Source of the DNA: Bremia lactucae
Lineage: Eukaryota > Oomycota > Peronosporomycetes > Peronosporales > Peronosporaceae
Length of the DNA: 64,000 nucleotides
Assembly: GCF_004359215.1 (NCBI RefSeq)
Contig: NC_090620.1
Span: forward strand, 2,722,799-2,786,798
Reading direction: 5' to 3'
This document shows positions 62,991 to 64,000 of the stretch, piece by piece (the first letter of the stretch is position 1; each line of letters begins with the position of its first letter). Both the position numbers and the translations under genes were made by a program. The notes below the pieces were generated by a model. That model was not told where the DNA came from and searched no databases. It saw only the letters and a list, made by a program, of their open reading frames with translations.

Positions 62991-64000
62991 CTAATTGTTC
63001 GTTAAAATTGCAGTATCTTCATTGCGCCGCTTCATGACAGCACTTGCAAGCTCCTTCAGCGTCGTGACCGTGCTTTCCCAGCTGATACAAGCATCCGTGA
63101 TGCTCTGCCCATACACAAGCTTTGACGGATCGTCGCCGAGCGATTGGTTCCCCTCTACAAGATTCGACTCAATCATCACCCCCAATACATTCTTATTGCC
63201 TTCAGCAACAATGCCAGCCAAATAATCCACAACTTTAGGCTGATTCGTATGCAACTTACGTGAATTGCCATGCGAGCAATCAACCATAATCTTGCAAGGC
63301 TGTGCCACTTTCTGTAGCATACCAGCAGCTTCGTCAATGAACTTCTGTTCATAATTAGGTCCATCTGAACCTCCTCGCAATATCACGTGGCAATTCTTGT
63401 TGCCTTTTGTGCGTACAATTGATGCGAGACCGTGTTCATTCAGACCTAAGAAATTGTGGGGCTGTGATGACGCTACGACGGCATCGATAGCCACTTTTGT
63501 ATTGCCACCCGTGCCATTTTTAAAGCCCACAGGCATCGAGAGTCCACTAGTTAATTCACGGTGTAGTTGCGACTCTGTCGTTCGTGCTCCAATAGCTCCC
63601 CACGAAATAAGGTCCGACGTGAATTGAGGAGAAATCGTGTCAAGAAACTCCAAACCCACGGGTAGACCCATGGAATTGATATCCAATAGGAGTTTCCGAG
63701 CCACACGGATGCCTTTATTAATGTTAAAAGACTGGTCCAGATCCGGATCGTTAATCAAACCTTTCCAGCCCACGGTCGTGCGTGGTTTCTCAAAGTACGT
63801 GCGCATAATTACCAACAATTCACCCTTTAAGTCGCTAGCGAGAGATTTTAAACGCTTGGCGTACTCCAAAGCAGCATCCACATCGTGAATTGAACAAGGT
63901 CCGACAATCACAACGAGGCGGTCGTCGTGGCCGTGGAGAATGCGGGTTACGTTTTCACGCGTAGCATCGACGAGCTCATGTACTTCAGAAGTTACAGGAA
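62991..64000 (-). CDS. aroG: 3-deoxy-7-phosphoheptulonate (DAHP) synthase, class I, 5' end beyond the window
   Basis: The minus-strand frame is open from its stop at 62991 to the window edge, so the N-terminus lies outside; at least 335 codons are visible. Class I (AroF/G/H type) motifs: VGPCSIHD, LVIMRTYFEKPRTTVGWKGL (phosphoenolpyruvate and metal site), GIRVARKLL, WGAIGARTTESQ, GFKNGTGG, HVILRGG, VDCSHGNSRK (metal-binding Asp/Cys/His block) and VMIESNLVEGNQ. It condenses phosphoenolpyruvate and erythrose-4-phosphate, the first shikimate-pathway step, and is usually feedback-inhibited by aromatic amino acids. The residues deciding which one are not assigned here. Confidence 0.96.
   Translation of the reverse strand, partial: PVTSEVHELVDATRENVTRILHGHDDRLVVIVGPCSIHDVDAALEYAKRLKSLASDLKGELLVIMRTYFEKPRTTVGWKGLINDPDLDQSFNINKGIRVARKLLLDINSMGLPVGLEFLDTISPQFTSDLISWGAIGARTTESQLHRELTSGLSMPVGFKNGTGGNTKVAIDAVVASSQPHNFLGLNEHGLASIVRTKGNKNCHVILRGGSDGPNYEQKFIDEAAGMLQKVAQPCKIMVDCSHGNSRKLHTNQPKVVDYLAGIVAEGNKNVLGVMIESNLVEGNQSLGDDPSKLVYGQSITDACISWESTVTTLKELASAVMKRRNEDTAILTNN

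Overview
The window looks like nuclear DNA of an oomycete, most plausibly a repeat-rich Peronosporalean (downy mildew or Phytophthora type). The basis is spliced genes with very short introns (about 60-110 bp) that often begin GTACGT, a presenilin gene, chromodomain-bearing Ty3/gypsy elements, and compact gene clusters embedded in decayed retrotransposons. The species is not determined; the lineage call is inference.

Layout. 1-12737 is layered retrotransposon debris: palindrome-rich LTRs with TGTAAC-type ends, a minus-strand gypsy gag-protease relic, the 3' part of a second gypsy family, and two LINE fragments. 12738-18638 is one nearly intact Ty3/gypsy chromovirus. Its two 248-bp LTRs differ at one base, it is flanked by a 5-bp target duplication, and it sits inside the reverse transcriptase of a LINE. 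18639-19917 is the rest of that LINE plus intergenic DNA. 19918-27543 is a gene island: a two-RRM RNA-binding protein, an F-BAR-like protein with a KIAA0513-like C-terminus, a mitochondrial acetyl-CoA acetyltransferase, and the peroxin PEX12. 28093-30552 is an 819-codon intact ORF resembling a domesticated hAT-type transposase. 31330-48910 is again transposon debris: a truncated Ty1/copia element, gypsy relics on both strands, a large inverted repeat and a tRNA-Phe-like sequence between 85-bp direct repeats. 49136-50849 is presenilin. 52063-57965 is a decayed gypsy element with both LTRs. 58321-64000 is a second gene island: monothiol glutaredoxin, a SAC3/THP3-like protein, chorismate synthase, tRNA-Arg(CCT) and the 3' part of DAHP synthase.

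How the genes relate. The host genes are mostly housekeeping. Chorismate synthase and DAHP synthase (last and first steps of the shikimate pathway) are neighbours on the same strand. ACAT1/PEX12 and GRX5/THP3-like are divergent pairs with 160-bp and 106-bp shared upstream regions. Exon boundaries were inferred by eye from splice consensus, frame and family homology.

The most unusual signals are in the transposons. In at least two, probably three, gypsy families a long, acidic, Ser/Pro-rich reading frame runs antisense to pol between the integrase end and the 3' LTR. In one family it can be followed for about 1.1 kb in few frames, and in another its protein sequence is conserved between two decayed copies. 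The intact element also has a small extra ORF before gag and a reading-frame break inside its protease domain.
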